Part shown: positions 1-7,452 of the stretch, in pieces
Layout of the letters: each line of letters begins with the position of its first letter
Numbering within the stretch: position 1 is the first letter of the stretch
DNA from: Candidatus Neoanaerotignum tabaqchaliae
GTDB taxonomy: Bacteria; Bacillota; Clostridia; Lachnospirales; Anaerotignaceae
Length of the DNA: 15,232 nucleotides
Assembly: GCA_904420235.1 (NCBI GenBank)
Contig: CAJFUS010000129.1
Location: 1-15,232, forward strand
Direction: 5' to 3'
Position numbers and translations under genes: made by a program
The notes under the pieces: generated by a model
What the model saw: the letters and a program-made list of their open reading frames with translations, nothing else
Told to the model about the DNA's origin: nothing
Databases searched by the model: none

Positions 1-33
1 GAACTCAAAAAGTTTGCTGAAAGTGCCATTTAA
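1..33 (+). CDS. 3' end of an unknown plus-strand gene (partial)
   Basis: Frame 1 is open from the window edge and reads ELKKFAESAI before a TAA at 31-33. A terminator hairpin starts about 20 bases later, which is where one is expected after a plus-strand gene. Ten residues say nothing about function, and the open frame could be chance. The well-placed terminator, with a T-rich tail on the plus strand, is the main reason to call it. Confidence 0.4.
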   Translation, partial: ELKKFAESAI

Positions 34-53
34 AATTATAGAAATATAAAAAC

Positions 54-108
54 AAAGGGTAGCAACGTTTATTTACAAATAAATCGTTGTTACCCTTTTA
101 TTTTTAAT
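54..108. terminator. Bidirectional intrinsic terminator
   Basis: A long hairpin has arms at about 54-74 and 78-99 around a 3-base loop, with one G-T pair and one bulged base. The plus strand continues into TTTTATTTTTAA and the minus strand into a T-rich run (TTTGTTTTTA). It can therefore end the plus-strand gene at 1-33 and the minus-strand lipoprotein gene ending at 178. Confidence 0.8.
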
Positions 109-177
109 ATTTAAAAATGTATTTTGGTAATATAGAACACTAAAAACTAATTTACTAAAAACAAATTGATCTATATT

Positions 178-714
178 TTAGTTAACAGAAAACGGCAACC
201 AATATTTATTTCCTTCAAAGTCGTCATCCCAAAGGTCGTAATAATAAATGCGGAAATTGTCAGCATCGCTTGGCACAACATAAATCAAATTGCCTGTTAC
301 ACTTCCATCCTTTTCTATTTGATATTCTGAAGGAAGCTGATCAGAGGCAAACTCACTTTCAGGGAAAATTGTTGAGCTTTCATCAGCGCCATTATATCCC
401 AGCTCAAAATCGGCATCAGACATTGGAATTGGGTCATCACTGTCAAACGTATTATTAACAGTAATATTAACAATCAAAAAAGTGTCTGTGTCATTGTTAG
501 GAACATATCCGTCAATTTCAGAAGCTATTTTTGCCGAATTAACTGTCATATCAAAAAAAGCAGTTGACATTGTGTCGCCATCGTTAAGCTCAAATGTTTC
601 GCCATATTCCCTTCCTTGGGCCTGAATAGCCGTGGCAGCATCGTTAGCGGCAGAACAGCTTGAAAAAATAAAAGCCGATATAAAAAATAAACAAATTAAA
701 AAAGACTTTCTCAT
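178..714 (-). CDS. DUF4352-like lipoprotein
   Basis: This encodes 178 residues. I place the start at the ATG at 714 rather than upstream, because GGGAG lies 9 bases before it and because MRKSFLICLFF then begins a normal lipoprotein signal peptide. The hydrophobic stretch (about residues 5-18) ends in FSSC, with Cys20 the predicted lipid-modified residue; Phe at -3 is slightly atypical for a lipobox. The mature protein is acidic and rich in Asp, Ser and Tyr. Its pattern (YGETFELNDGDT, then a long hydrophobic strand FLIVNITVNN, then GNLIYVVP) resembles the immunoglobulin-like DUF4352 domain found in many Firmicute surface lipoproteins. Family function is unknown; an extracellular, membrane-anchored location is inferred. 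It is monocistronic, with its own promoter and terminator. Confidence 0.8.
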   Translation of the reverse strand: MRKSFLICLFFISAFIFSSCSAANDAATAIQAQGREYGETFELNDGDTMSTAFFDMTVNSAKIASEIDGYVPNNDTDTFLIVNITVNNTFDSDDPIPMSDADFELGYNGADESSTIFPESEFASDQLPSEYQIEKDGSVTGNLIYVVPSDADNFRIYYYDLWDDDFEGNKYWLPFSVN

Positions 715-795
715 TTTAAAATTCTCCCTTTTCCCCCACCTAATTATTTCTTTAAATATACTGTTGATGATATAACAAAACTTCACTCGATTAAA

Positions 796-824
796 ATGCT
801 ACCATAATAAAATTCTGATGTCAA
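796..824 (-). promoter_or_regulatory. Sigma-A-type promoter of the DUF4352-like lipoprotein gene
   Basis: On the minus strand a perfect TTGACA (824-819) is separated by 17 bases from TAGCAT (801-796), a 4/6 match to TATAAT. Transcription would start near 788, giving a leader of about 75 bases before the ATG at 714. Confidence 0.6.
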
Positions 825-845
825 CAGAATATGTGTATAAAATAT

Positions 846-876
846 TATAAAAAACGAAACCGCCTTTAACGGCGGC
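846..876 (-). terminator. Intrinsic terminator of the recD2-comF-plsC-MBL operon
   Basis: Read on the minus strand, CCGCC and GGCGG (875-871 and 864-860) pair around a 6-base loop, followed by TTTCGTTTTTT. It lies about 100 bases past the stop of the last operon gene at 976. The rest of 876-975 is AT-rich and shows nothing else. Confidence 0.8.
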
Positions 877-975
877 TGTTATAAGAAATTATGAAATTTA
901 GTAAAAACTAAATATTAACTTAGCTTTTAAAATAACATCAAAAATAACCTATTTATTTCAGTAAATTCATAAAAA

Positions 976-1884
976 TCAGCTGACACCAAAAAGATAGTCC
1001 GAAAAAGACTCAAGTGTGTCATCAGTAAACACACCAAGTTTTTTTCCGTCAGATGTAATAATGATATTTCCAGACTGGTCTGTTCTATATACAGTTGCCC
1101 CTCTTCTTGCTAAATTCATTACAACCCCATCGCTTGGAAGGCTGTAACTATTCCCTTCTCCAACTTCAATAACAGCTATCTCTGGCCTAACGGCTTCTAT
1201 AAATTCACCAGATGTAGACGTATCAGAACCATGGTGGCCTACTTTTAGAACATTAGCGCTTAAATCATAACCCATTGATATAATATCTGCCTCAGCGTCG
1301 GCCTGTTGGTCTCCAGTAAAAAGAAATTTTGTTTCTCCATATGTCATCATAAGCACTATTGAGGCGTTATTTACATCTTCATACTCTTTAACAGGTCCAA
1401 GAACTTCAAAATGTGCGTCTCCAACATCAAAGGTATCTCCTGGTTTTGGTATAATCTCTTCAACCCCATTTTCTTCAATGGAATATAAAAAATCTGTGTA
1501 TACAAGTGAGTCATAGTCGCAGTCGGGCCTAAGTATTTTTTTTACTTCAAAGTTCTCCATAACACTCTGCATAGAACCTATATGGTCGCTGTGCGGGTGA
1601 GTGGCAACCGCAAGGTCTATTGTTTCAACACCATTGTTTTTCAAATAGTTTAAAAGTGTTTCGGCAGCAAATGTATCTCCAGAATCTATAAGTACATTTT
1701 CTCCTGTCGGAAGCTTTATAAGCTCGCTGTCACCTTGGCCGACAGATATAAAATGTACTTGAAGCTGATCTGTTGGAACCTCGCCGCTGAATTTGTTCAT
1801 TGCTCCACAGCCTCCAAACAAAAGCGACGTAATAATTGCCGATACAACAACAATATATTTTTTAAACTTAAGTATTTTACTCAT
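976..1884 (-). CDS. Secreted ComEC/Rec2-like metallo-beta-lactamase-fold lipoprotein
   Basis: This encodes 302 residues. The N-terminus is a lipoprotein signal peptide: KFKK, a hydrophobic core at about 10-24, then LFGGC with Cys26 as the lipidation site. Next comes a metallo-beta-lactamase fold of the ComEC/Rec2 C-terminal type. FISVGQGDS is at 45-53, the metal-binding THPHSDH at 95-101, FTGD at 189-192, KVGHHGS at 214-220, and the C-terminal strand YRTDQSGNI at 266-274. The ComEC membrane pore is absent, so this is a stand-alone, membrane-anchored hydrolase facing outward. Relatives are annotated as ComEC-like hydrolases; a nuclease or phosphodiesterase activity is plausible but not shown here. 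The start is supported by GGAGG 6-7 bases upstream. It overlaps plsC by 8 bases, so the two are probably translationally coupled. Confidence 0.9.
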   Translation of the reverse strand: MSKILKFKKYIVVVSAIITSLLFGGCGAMNKFSGEVPTDQLQVHFISVGQGDSELIKLPTGENVLIDSGDTFAAETLLNYLKNNGVETIDLAVATHPHSDHIGSMQSVMENFEVKKILRPDCDYDSLVYTDFLYSIEENGVEEIIPKPGDTFDVGDAHFEVLGPVKEYEDVNNASIVLMMTYGETKFLFTGDQQADAEADIISMGYDLSANVLKVGHHGSDTSTSGEFIEAVRPEIAVIEVGEGNSYSLPSDGVVMNLARRGATVYRTDQSGNIIITSDGKKLGVFTDDTLESFSDYLFGVS

Positions 1885-2602
1885 TTTTGTCCTCCAAAGG
1901 CTTAGCCACTATTTCCCTTACATATTCATGAAGCGACGCTAATTGTTCTTTTGTTAAATCTTCTATATATACAGGCTTATGAACATAAAGATGAATATCG
2001 CATTTTCTAAGCCTGTTGTTGTTTCCCTCAAGGGCGCTGTTTGTGCCGTTAATAGTAAGGGGAACTATTGGAGCCTTGCTTTTTGTGGCAAGCTTAAAAC
2101 TGCCGGCCTTAAAATCCATCATTTTTCCGTCCTGAGAACGGGTGCCTTCGGGAAACACTATAAGGTTTTTGCCCTCCTTAAGCATTTTTATTCCCTCAAG
2201 TATAACCTGAACCTGCTGGCGCATATCATCTCGGTCAATAAAAATACAATTTATAAGCCTCATCCAATCCCTTAAAAGCGGTATTTTTTCCAGTTCTATT
2301 TTAGCTATAAAGCCTACCGGTCTTTTAAGCTCCGCTAAAAGCAGCAAAAAATCAAGATTGCTTTGGTGGTTGCTTACAAAAAGCACGTTTCTGTCCGGTA
2401 TGTTCTCAAGGCCATGCACAAATATATTGCAGCCAGTATCCTTAAGTCTTTTTTGTGACCATTCCTCAACAAAGTGATATATAAAGTCATCAGTTGCTTC
2501 GTCGCCCTTGTTTTCGCGCATTTTTTTAATTTTTCCTCTAACGGGATTAACCATTATAAGGCTTGCGGCCAGCTTTGAAAAAAATAAAGTTGTCTCAAAC
2601 AT
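1877..2602 (-). CDS. plsC: 1-acyl-sn-glycerol-3-phosphate acyltransferase (PlsC)
   Basis: This membrane-associated enzyme of phospholipid synthesis transfers an acyl group to lysophosphatidic acid to give phosphatidic acid. I chose the ATG at 2602 (241 residues) because GGAGG ends 5 bases before it; an upstream TTG would overlap that site. All four acyltransferase motifs are visible: NHQSNLD at 78-84 (the HX4D catalytic pair His79/Asp84), FIDRDD at 121-126, FPEGTRS at 150-156 (phosphate binding), and PIVPLTI at 178-184. The N-terminal 20 residues are hydrophobic and probably lie in the membrane. Length is normal for the family. It sits 44 bases after comF and overlaps the next gene by 8 bases. 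Acyl-donor preference (acyl-ACP or acyl-CoA) cannot be read from the sequence. Confidence 0.93.
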   Translation of the reverse strand: MFETTLFFSKLAASLIMVNPVRGKIKKMRENKGDEATDDFIYHFVEEWSQKRLKDTGCNIFVHGLENIPDRNVLFVSNHQSNLDFLLLLAELKRPVGFIAKIELEKIPLLRDWMRLINCIFIDRDDMRQQVQVILEGIKMLKEGKNLIVFPEGTRSQDGKMMDFKAGSFKLATKSKAPIVPLTINGTNSALEGNNNRLRKCDIHLYVHKPVYIEDLTKEQLASLHEYVREIVAKPLEDKNE

Positions 2603-2646
2603 TTTAACCTCCAAAATTTATAGGCTTTTAATTAGTATTTTAAATG

Positions 2647-3342
2647 CTAATATTTATCTCCGGCAGCAGAAAGCGTGAAAAAACCAACCTTAGCCGCACC
2701 ATTTTCCTTTAAAGCCATAGCGCACTCGTTTATTGTTGCGCCCGTGGTGAATATGTCGTCAATTATAACCACATTTTTATTTTTTATCATTTTAAGATAT
2801 TTATTATTAATCGAGAACGCATTTTTCACATTTTCAATCCTTTCATAAGGCCCCAGCAGGTTTTGAGGCTTGGTGTCAATATTTCTTATAAGAACATCTT
2901 TAATACAACTTATGCCCAAGTTTTTGCTTATTCCGTCGGCCAAGATAAAAGCCTGATTATACCCTCTTTCCTTCATTCTTTTTTTGCTTATAGGAACAGG
3001 GACAAGTATGTCGGCATTATTAAGCAGCCCCGTTTTCTGCGAAAAATCACACATAATTTCGGCGGCTGCCTTGGACAGATACGTTTCATTATTATATTTA
3101 AGGCGTTCTATTGATTTTTTAACATATCTGTAATTAAAAACAGCCGCTCCATAATCAAAATAAATATTAATCCCGAATTTATTTTTAAGGGAATAACCGT
3201 AATCCTGTCCGTTTTCTGCATATGATATGTTTTTCATACATTTCCCGCAGATAAAATCTTCGGACCAAAAATCCATAAGAGAGCCGCATACAAAGCATCT
3301 GGGTGGATATATAAAACGTATGGCATATTCCGCAATATTCAT
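2647..3342 (-). CDS. comF: ComF-family phosphoribosyltransferase-like protein
   Basis: This encodes 231 residues. An N-terminal zinc-ribbon-like pair of CXXC motifs (Cys16/Cys19 and Cys32/Cys35) is followed by a type I phosphoribosyltransferase fold. VPVPISKKRMKERGYNQ (114-130) and the PRPP-binding loop VVIIDDIFTTGAT (191-203) are diagnostic of the ComF/GntX family. In naturally transformable bacteria ComF is a cytoplasmic protein needed for processing incoming single-stranded DNA; many non-competent Clostridia keep it too, so competence here is not proven. GAGG lies about 9 bases before the ATG. The gene starts 11 bases after the recD2 stop, so its ribosome binding site overlaps the recD2 end, consistent with one transcript. 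Confidence 0.9.
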   Translation of the reverse strand: MNIAEYAIRFIYPPRCFVCGSLMDFWSEDFICGKCMKNISYAENGQDYGYSLKNKFGINIYFDYGAAVFNYRYVKKSIERLKYNNETYLSKAAAEIMCDFSQKTGLLNNADILVPVPISKKRMKERGYNQAFILADGISKNLGISCIKDVLIRNIDTKPQNLLGPYERIENVKNAFSINNKYLKMIKNKNVVIIDDIFTTGATINECAMALKENGAAKVGFFTLSAAGDKY

Positions 3343-3353
3343 TCATATATACC

Positions 3354-5606
3354 TCACTGATTTATAAAATCGTACATGTTTTTAATCCTTAAATCAAGTG
3401 TTGAGTACCTGTTAATCTCCCTGTTGTTATTAACCATTCGGCTTATTGTGTCTTTAAGTCCCACTATAACGGCCAGCTTTTTTGCCCTTGTAACAGCAGT
3501 GTATAAAAGATTACGGCTTAAAAGCATAGGGGGCCCGCTTATAAGCGGTATTATAACAACGGGATACTCACTGCCCTGAGACTTATGTATTGTAACGGCG
3601 TATGAAAGTTCTATCTCGTCAAGCTGTATGAAGTCATATTCTACGGTCTTTCCGTCGTCAAAAACAACCGTAACTGTTTCATCATCATTATTTATGTCCT
3701 GAACAATTCCGCAGTCTCCGTTAAAAACCCCAAGGCCCTCGTCAATAACACGCCTTTTTCCAATGCCCTTGTCAAAAACCTTCCAAGACATGTTGTAGTT
3801 GTTTTTTATCTGCATAACTTTGTCGCCCTGACGCAGAATTATGTTTCTGAATATCTTTTCTTTTTTATTTTTCGCCGGAGGGTTAAGGGTTTCCTGAAGA
3901 TACTTGTTAAGCTCCTGCACGCCAAGCTGTCCCTTTCTCATGGGTGTAAGCACCTGTATGTCGTTAAATGGGTCACAGCCTGAAAATGCCGGAAGCCTTT
4001 TTAAAATAAGCTCTTTTATTGTCTCAACCGCGTCAATGCTGTTTGAGCGCTTAACCAAGAAAAAATCCTTTTCTTTGTCGTTAAGCACAGGCATTTCACC
4101 GTTATTTATTCTGTGGGCGTTCATTATTATGGCGCTTTCCCTTGCCTGCCGAAACACTTCCGTAAGACGCACAATCTTTATAACCCCGCTGTCTATTATA
4201 TCTTTAAGAACATTCCCCGCGCCTACCGACGGAAGCTGGTCAACATCGCCAACAAGTATCAGCTTTGTGCCAAGCTTAACGGCTTTTAAAAGACTGCTCA
4301 TAAGCAATATATCAACCATAGAGCTTTCATCAACTATAATAACGTCGGCGTCAATAGGGTCGTCCTCGTTTTTGTCAAAAATCTGATGTCTGCTGTTGTC
4401 ATCAACGTATGTTATTCCCAATATTCGGTGTATTGTTTGGGCCTCATGACCTGTGGCCTCGGTCATTCTTTTTGCTGCCCTGCCCGTTGGAGCGGCTAAA
4501 ACTATCTTTTTGCGTTCGTCACCCAAAAGGCTTATTATTATGTTTATTATTGTTGTTTTTCCCGTTCCTGGGCCACCGGTTATAACAAGCACCCCATTGT
4601 TAAGAGCCTCTTTAACGGCGGTTTTCTGCATTCCAGCAAGCTCTATACCGTTTTTTATTTCGGCTCTCTCTATAAGCTCGTCGGTTTTTTCGGTGTTTTC
4701 AGTTTCACAGCTGTCGTAAAGCTCCAAAAGCTTTTTGGCCACCGAAATCTCGGCATAATAAAAAATATTTAAATATACCCTTATGCTGCTGTCGTCTGTC
4801 CGGTCAATCCATACCTGGTGCTCCATTTGAAGCTCAAGAACTGAATTTTCTATAAGCTCTTTATCAACGCTTAATATATAAGCGGTTTTCTCATAAAGTT
4901 CCTCCGTCGGAAGATATACATGCCCGTCGGCCGCCGCTTGGTTAAGCACATATTTAATTCCGGCCTTTATTCTTTCGGGCGAGTTGGGACTAAAGCCGGA
5001 GTTTGCCGCTATACGGTCGGCCATTTTAAAGCCTATGCCGAAAATATCGTCGGCCAAACGGTATGGGTTGTTTTGAACAACGGTCATTGTTTTATCTTTA
5101 TATTTTTTAAAAATCCTCATGGCATAAACGGGAGTTACACCGAACTTTTGAAGATACATCATTGTTTTTCTAAGTTCGTTTTGCTGTATAAACGCCTCGC
5201 TTATCCTCATGGCTTTTTCGTATGTAATGCCTCGTATTTCCACAAGCCGCTCAGGTTTTTCCTCTATAACATAAAAAGAGGCCTCGCCAAACTTATCAAC
5301 TATTCTTTGGGCTGTTTTTTTCCCTATTCCGCTTATAACTCCCGATGACAGATATTTTATAATACCTTCTTCGCTCTCAGGCATGCTTTTTTCATAAAAC
5401 TGAACCTGAAACTGTTTTCCATAGGTGCTGTGTATTGTCCAGTTTCCCGTAACGTTTACGGCTTCCCCTGTGTGTATGTCTGGTATGGTTCCAACACATA
5501 CAACTTCATCGTCCTTTGTTTCTATGGAAAAAACCGTATATCCGTTTTCGCTGTTTGCATATATAATATCCTCAACAGTTCCATATAGAACTTCAGTTTC
5601 AGCCAA
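3354..5606 (-). CDS. recD2: ATP-dependent DNA helicase RecD2 (RecD-like, 5'-3')
   Basis: Superfamily 1B helicase of the RecD2/YrrC type, about 750 residues, acting in replication-associated repair without RecB/RecC. Numbering from the TTG start at 5606: an N-terminal OB-like region (about 5-75); a helix-hairpin-helix SGVISGIGKKTA near 88-99; Walker A GGPGTGKTT at 344-352; DESS (Walker B, motif II) at 426-429; motif III GDVDQLPSVGAG at 453-464; VFRQA at 484-488; and the UvrD-like C-terminal motifs VTIHKSQGSEY (671-681) and YTAVTRAK (702-709). AGGGAGGTG at 5621-5613 lies 8 bases before TTG-5606 and 5 before GTG-5609, so one of these is the real start; the frame's first ATG at 5639 lies upstream of the ribosome binding site. 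It is the first gene of the operon with comF, plsC and the MBL lipoprotein. Confidence 0.94.
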   Translation of the reverse strand: MAETEVLYGTVEDIIYANSENGYTVFSIETKDDEVVCVGTIPDIHTGEAVNVTGNWTIHSTYGKQFQVQFYEKSMPESEEGIIKYLSSGVISGIGKKTAQRIVDKFGEASFYVIEEKPERLVEIRGITYEKAMRISEAFIQQNELRKTMMYLQKFGVTPVYAMRIFKKYKDKTMTVVQNNPYRLADDIFGIGFKMADRIAANSGFSPNSPERIKAGIKYVLNQAAADGHVYLPTEELYEKTAYILSVDKELIENSVLELQMEHQVWIDRTDDSSIRVYLNIFYYAEISVAKKLLELYDSCETENTEKTDELIERAEIKNGIELAGMQKTAVKEALNNGVLVITGGPGTGKTTIINIIISLLGDERKKIVLAAPTGRAAKRMTEATGHEAQTIHRILGITYVDDNSRHQIFDKNEDDPIDADVIIVDESSMVDILLMSSLLKAVKLGTKLILVGDVDQLPSVGAGNVLKDIIDSGVIKIVRLTEVFRQARESAIIMNAHRINNGEMPVLNDKEKDFFLVKRSNSIDAVETIKELILKRLPAFSGCDPFNDIQVLTPMRKGQLGVQELNKYLQETLNPPAKNKKEKIFRNIILRQGDKVMQIKNNYNMSWKVFDKGIGKRRVIDEGLGVFNGDCGIVQDINNDDETVTVVFDDGKTVEYDFIQLDEIELSYAVTIHKSQGSEYPVVIIPLISGPPMLLSRNLLYTAVTRAKKLAVIVGLKDTISRMVNNNREINRYSTLDLRIKNMYDFINQ

Positions 5607-5629
5607 CACAAGCACCTCCCTAAAAATAT

Positions 5630-5658
5630 ATATTATCATTAAAAACTCAATATGGCAA
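5630..5658 (-). promoter_or_regulatory. Candidate promoter of the recD2 operon
   Basis: On the minus strand TTGCCA (5658-5653, 5/6) is followed after 17 bases by TAATAT (5635-5630, 4/6). Transcription would begin near 5623, immediately before the ribosome binding site at 5621-5613. The leader would be very short and the upstream ATG at 5639 would not be transcribed, which agrees with a TTG or GTG start. Confidence 0.45.
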
Positions 5659-5689
5659 CGCGAACACCGGTCTTAAATTTAAAATAAAA

Positions 5690-5717
5690 CACAAAAAGCC
5701 GTGTTTAAAACACGGCT
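5690..5717 (-). terminator. Intrinsic terminator of bioY
   Basis: On the minus strand AGCCGTG pairs with CACGGCT (5717-5711 and 5703-5697) with further A-T pairs inside, followed by TTTTGTGTTTTA. It lies 17 bases past the bioY stop and separates bioY from the recD2 promoter. Confidence 0.85.
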
Positions 5718-5734
5718 CCTTGATATATACCTTT

Positions 5735-6271
5735 TTATTTTATTCTGATTTTTATCATAGGCCCAACAAAAGAGGCTATAACTATTTTAATAACATCAAA
5801 AACTATAAATGGAACAACACAAACGGCCAAGGCATATGCCGCATTGGTTTTTGTTAAAAACACAAACCAAGCCGTTCCAAATATATAGTCAACAGCCATT
5901 CCCAAAATCATTCCGCATATAGTTACAATGCTTTTTCCCTCATATTTTTCGGCAAAATATCCGCATATTATGGCCATAAACAAAAATCCTATTAAGTATC
6001 CTCCGGTTGGGCCAAAAAATTTTCCCGGTCCTCCGGTGTATCCGGAGAATACCGGAAGCCCAAACAATCCTATTATTATATAAATAAAATAGCTTATAAC
6101 GGTTTTTCTTTTTCCTAAAACAAAAACGGATATGTATATAACAAAATTTGTAAAAGATATTGGTATTGTCCCTATTGGTATGCTCATGGGTCCGAGAATA
6201 CACATAATTGCTGCAAACACCGCGCAATATGCCATATCTTTTGTTGTTAGCTTTATGGATGAAGTTTTCAT
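5735..6271 (-). CDS. bioY: Biotin transporter BioY (ECF S component)
   Basis: Substrate-binding membrane subunit of an energy-coupling-factor biotin importer; 178 residues and very hydrophobic, with about six membrane segments. The BioY signature is clear: SGYTGGPGKFFGPTGGYLIGF spans 76-96, with PTGGYLIGF at 88-96, and a second conserved stretch VDYIFGTAWF (127-136) lies in a later helix. The start at 6271 is chosen because GAGGG lies 8 bases upstream and because a strong promoter at 6305-6334 would make a transcript starting near 6298, which excludes the longer open frame up to 6334. No EcfA/EcfT or biotin-synthesis genes are nearby, so it probably shares a common ECF module encoded elsewhere. 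That suggests biotin uptake by the cell, an inference. Confidence 0.95.
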   Translation of the reverse strand: MKTSSIKLTTKDMAYCAVFAAIMCILGPMSIPIGTIPISFTNFVIYISVFVLGKRKTVISYFIYIIIGLFGLPVFSGYTGGPGKFFGPTGGYLIGFLFMAIICGYFAEKYEGKSIVTICGMILGMAVDYIFGTAWFVFLTKTNAAYALAVCVVPFIVFDVIKIVIASFVGPMIKIRIK

Positions 6272-6304
6272 TAAAATATCCCTCGTTTCTTTCGTAATAA
6301 AATG

Positions 6305-6334
6305 ATTATAACTGTCTGCACATATAAATGTCAA
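6305..6334 (-). promoter_or_regulatory. Consensus promoter of bioY, with a possible weak BirA-like operator
   Basis: On the minus strand a perfect TTGACA (6334-6329) and a perfect TATAAT (6310-6305) are 18 bases apart. Transcription would start near 6298, 27 bases before the ATG. On the plus strand the imperfect half-sites TATAAC (6307-6312) and GTCAAC (6330-6335) are arranged as an inverted pair over both promoter elements, loosely like a biotin-repressor (BirA) operator. The match is weak and the BirA reading is only a suggestion. Confidence 0.75.
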
Positions 6335-6529
6335 CTATTATTTTTATTTTGGTCTACAATTATGAAATGGATTTATTTTATCGACATACCATTGAAAAAT
6401 TTACTGAAATGGTAGCTTTTTTATTTGAAATCATTTTATTACAAAAAATTTAAAGACTGAAATACCAAAAGTATTCAAAACTAACATATTAAAGTCATAG
6501 CTAACTTTTGTTCATTGAATGAATTATTG

Positions 6530-6558
6530 TTGACAGGCATGTATTTTTTTGGTAAACT
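6530..6558 (+). promoter_or_regulatory. Promoter of the mntP riboswitch transcript
   Basis: TTGACA (6530-6535) is followed after 17 bases by TAAACT (6553-6558, 4/6). Transcription would start near 6565, just at the 5' side of the riboswitch aptamer. A 13-base palindrome TTCATTGAATGAA (6511-6523) lies directly upstream of the -35 box; its role is unknown. The rest of 6335-6510 is AT-rich and I find no gene in it. Confidence 0.65.
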
Positions 6559-6564
6559 ACTTGC

Positions 6565-6660
6565 TTGTGAGGGAGTAGTGAGCGTTTTAAACCTAAAGCG
6601 TAACAAGTCAACATACTGACCAATAGGTCTGGCTTGTTTTAAATTGCGAGACTCATGTAT
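6565..6660 (+). ncRNA. yybP-ykoY manganese riboswitch
   Basis: The leader of mntP carries the conserved marks of this class: GAGGGAGTAG at 6570-6579, GTCAACATACTG at 6607-6618, and the closing ATTGCGAGACTCATG at 6643-6657. GTGAG (6567-6571) can pair with CTCAT (6652-6656) to close the P1 stem. That 3' strand is also the 5' strand of the terminator at 6650-6696, so the structures exclude each other. In this family Mn2+ binding stabilises P1 and lets transcription proceed. Placement before an Mn2+ exporter is the classic context. Confidence 0.88.
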
Positions 6661-6696
6661 AACTTATATGGCTATACATGGAGTCTTTTTTATTTT
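6650..6696 (+). terminator. Riboswitch-controlled intrinsic terminator before mntP
   Basis: GACTCATGTATA (6650-6661) pairs with the arm at 6673-6685, which is its complement apart from one bulged G, around an 11-base loop. It is followed by TTTTTTATTTT. Its 5' arm overlaps the P1 3' strand of the aptamer, as expected for a transcription-terminating expression platform. Confidence 0.88.
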
Positions 6697-6755
6697 GGTA
6701 TGACGCCGTGTTATGACCGCAGTTTGGTTTATCATATCAATATGGGGGTTTTAAA

Positions 6756-7340
6756 ATGCAGTTAGGTTTTCTTTTTTTGTTCAACAGCATTATGCTTGGC
6801 GTTGGCCTTGCTATGGACGCGTTTTCGGTTTCACTTGCCAATGGTTTAAACGAACCGCACATGAGAAAGTTTAAAATGTGCGGAATTACCGGAGTGTTTG
6901 CGTTTTTTCAGGCGCTTATGCCGATGATAGGCTGGATATGTATACACACCATTGTTGAACGCTTCAGGTTATTTGAAGGATTTATACCATGGATAGCTCT
7001 TTTGCTTCTTGGATATATAGGCGGTAAAATGATTATTGAGTCTTTAAAAGGCGAAGACGACGACTTGTCAGTAAAACGTCTTAGCATACCAACACTTCTG
7101 TTTCAAGGCGTGGCTACATCCATAGACGCTTTATCGGTAGGTTTTACAATAGCCGATTATAATTTTTGGCTTGCTTTAACGGCCGCTGTTATAATCGCCG
7201 TTGTAACATTTATAATATGCTTTGGCGGACTTATAATAGGAAGAAAGGCTGGAACAAAGCTGGCCGGAAAATCTGGCATATTAGGCGGCGCTATATTAAT
7301 ATTCATAGGTATAGAGATATTTATAAGCAATATGATTTAA
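6756..7340 (+). CDS. mntP: Manganese efflux pump MntP
   Basis: Integral membrane Mn2+ exporter of 194 residues, the normal family length, with about six membrane helices in two homologous halves. Each half has the family's conserved acidic motif: GLAMDAFSVSLANG at 17-30 (Asp21) and TSIDALSVGF at 121-130 (Asp124). A charged cytoplasmic loop (GEDDDLSVKR, 99-108) joins the halves. The start has a GGGGG purine run 8-9 bases upstream. A yybP-ykoY riboswitch and terminator precede the gene, so it should be induced when intracellular Mn2+ is high. It is the only complete plus-strand gene in the window and is monocistronic, ending before the shared terminator at 7431-7452. Confidence 0.96.
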   Translation: MQLGFLFLFNSIMLGVGLAMDAFSVSLANGLNEPHMRKFKMCGITGVFAFFQALMPMIGWICIHTIVERFRLFEGFIPWIALLLLGYIGGKMIIESLKGEDDDLSVKRLSIPTLLFQGVATSIDALSVGFTIADYNFWLALTAAVIIAVVTFIICFGGLIIGRKAGTKLAGKSGILGGAILIFIGIEIFISNMI

Positions 7341-7430
7341 GACGCTGTTATTTAAGATAAATATTTTTAATTCATAAAATTAAATATTAATTTCAACACT
7401 TAGTGACATAAAATTAAGGGTACATAGTAA

Positions 7431-7452
7431 AAGGGCAGAATTATCTGCCCTT
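7431..7452. terminator. Bidirectional terminator shared by mntP and yjdF
   Basis: AAGGGCAG (7431-7438) and CTGCCCTT (7445-7452) form a perfect 8-bp stem with a 6-base loop. The plus strand continues ATGTTTTTCTTT and the minus strand TTACTATG. The loop contains part of the yjdF stop codon (7441-7443), so the hairpin overlaps the 3' end of that gene. Confidence 0.75.

Noticed and set aside
3904..5348. Open frames of 88-160 residues on the plus strand across 3904-4386, 4453-4719 and 4920-5348
   Set aside because: They lie opposite strongly conserved recD2 motifs, show no recognisable domains, and are shadows of recD2 codon usage.
5607..5639. N-terminal extension of RecD2 from the ATG at 5639
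   Set aside because: The extension would be translated across its own strong ribosome binding site (5621-5613) and would lie at or before the predicted transcription start.
5940..6227. Minus-strand 95-residue frame inside bioY
   Set aside because: It overlaps the BioY signature in another frame and is rich in Arg/Tyr/Cys, as shadows of membrane-protein genes often are.
6387..6420. Hairpin TACCATT/AATGGTA with a 14-base loop followed by GCTTTTTT on the plus strand
   Set aside because: The stem is short and AT-rich, and no plus-strand gene lies upstream of it to terminate. Probably chance in AT-rich DNA.
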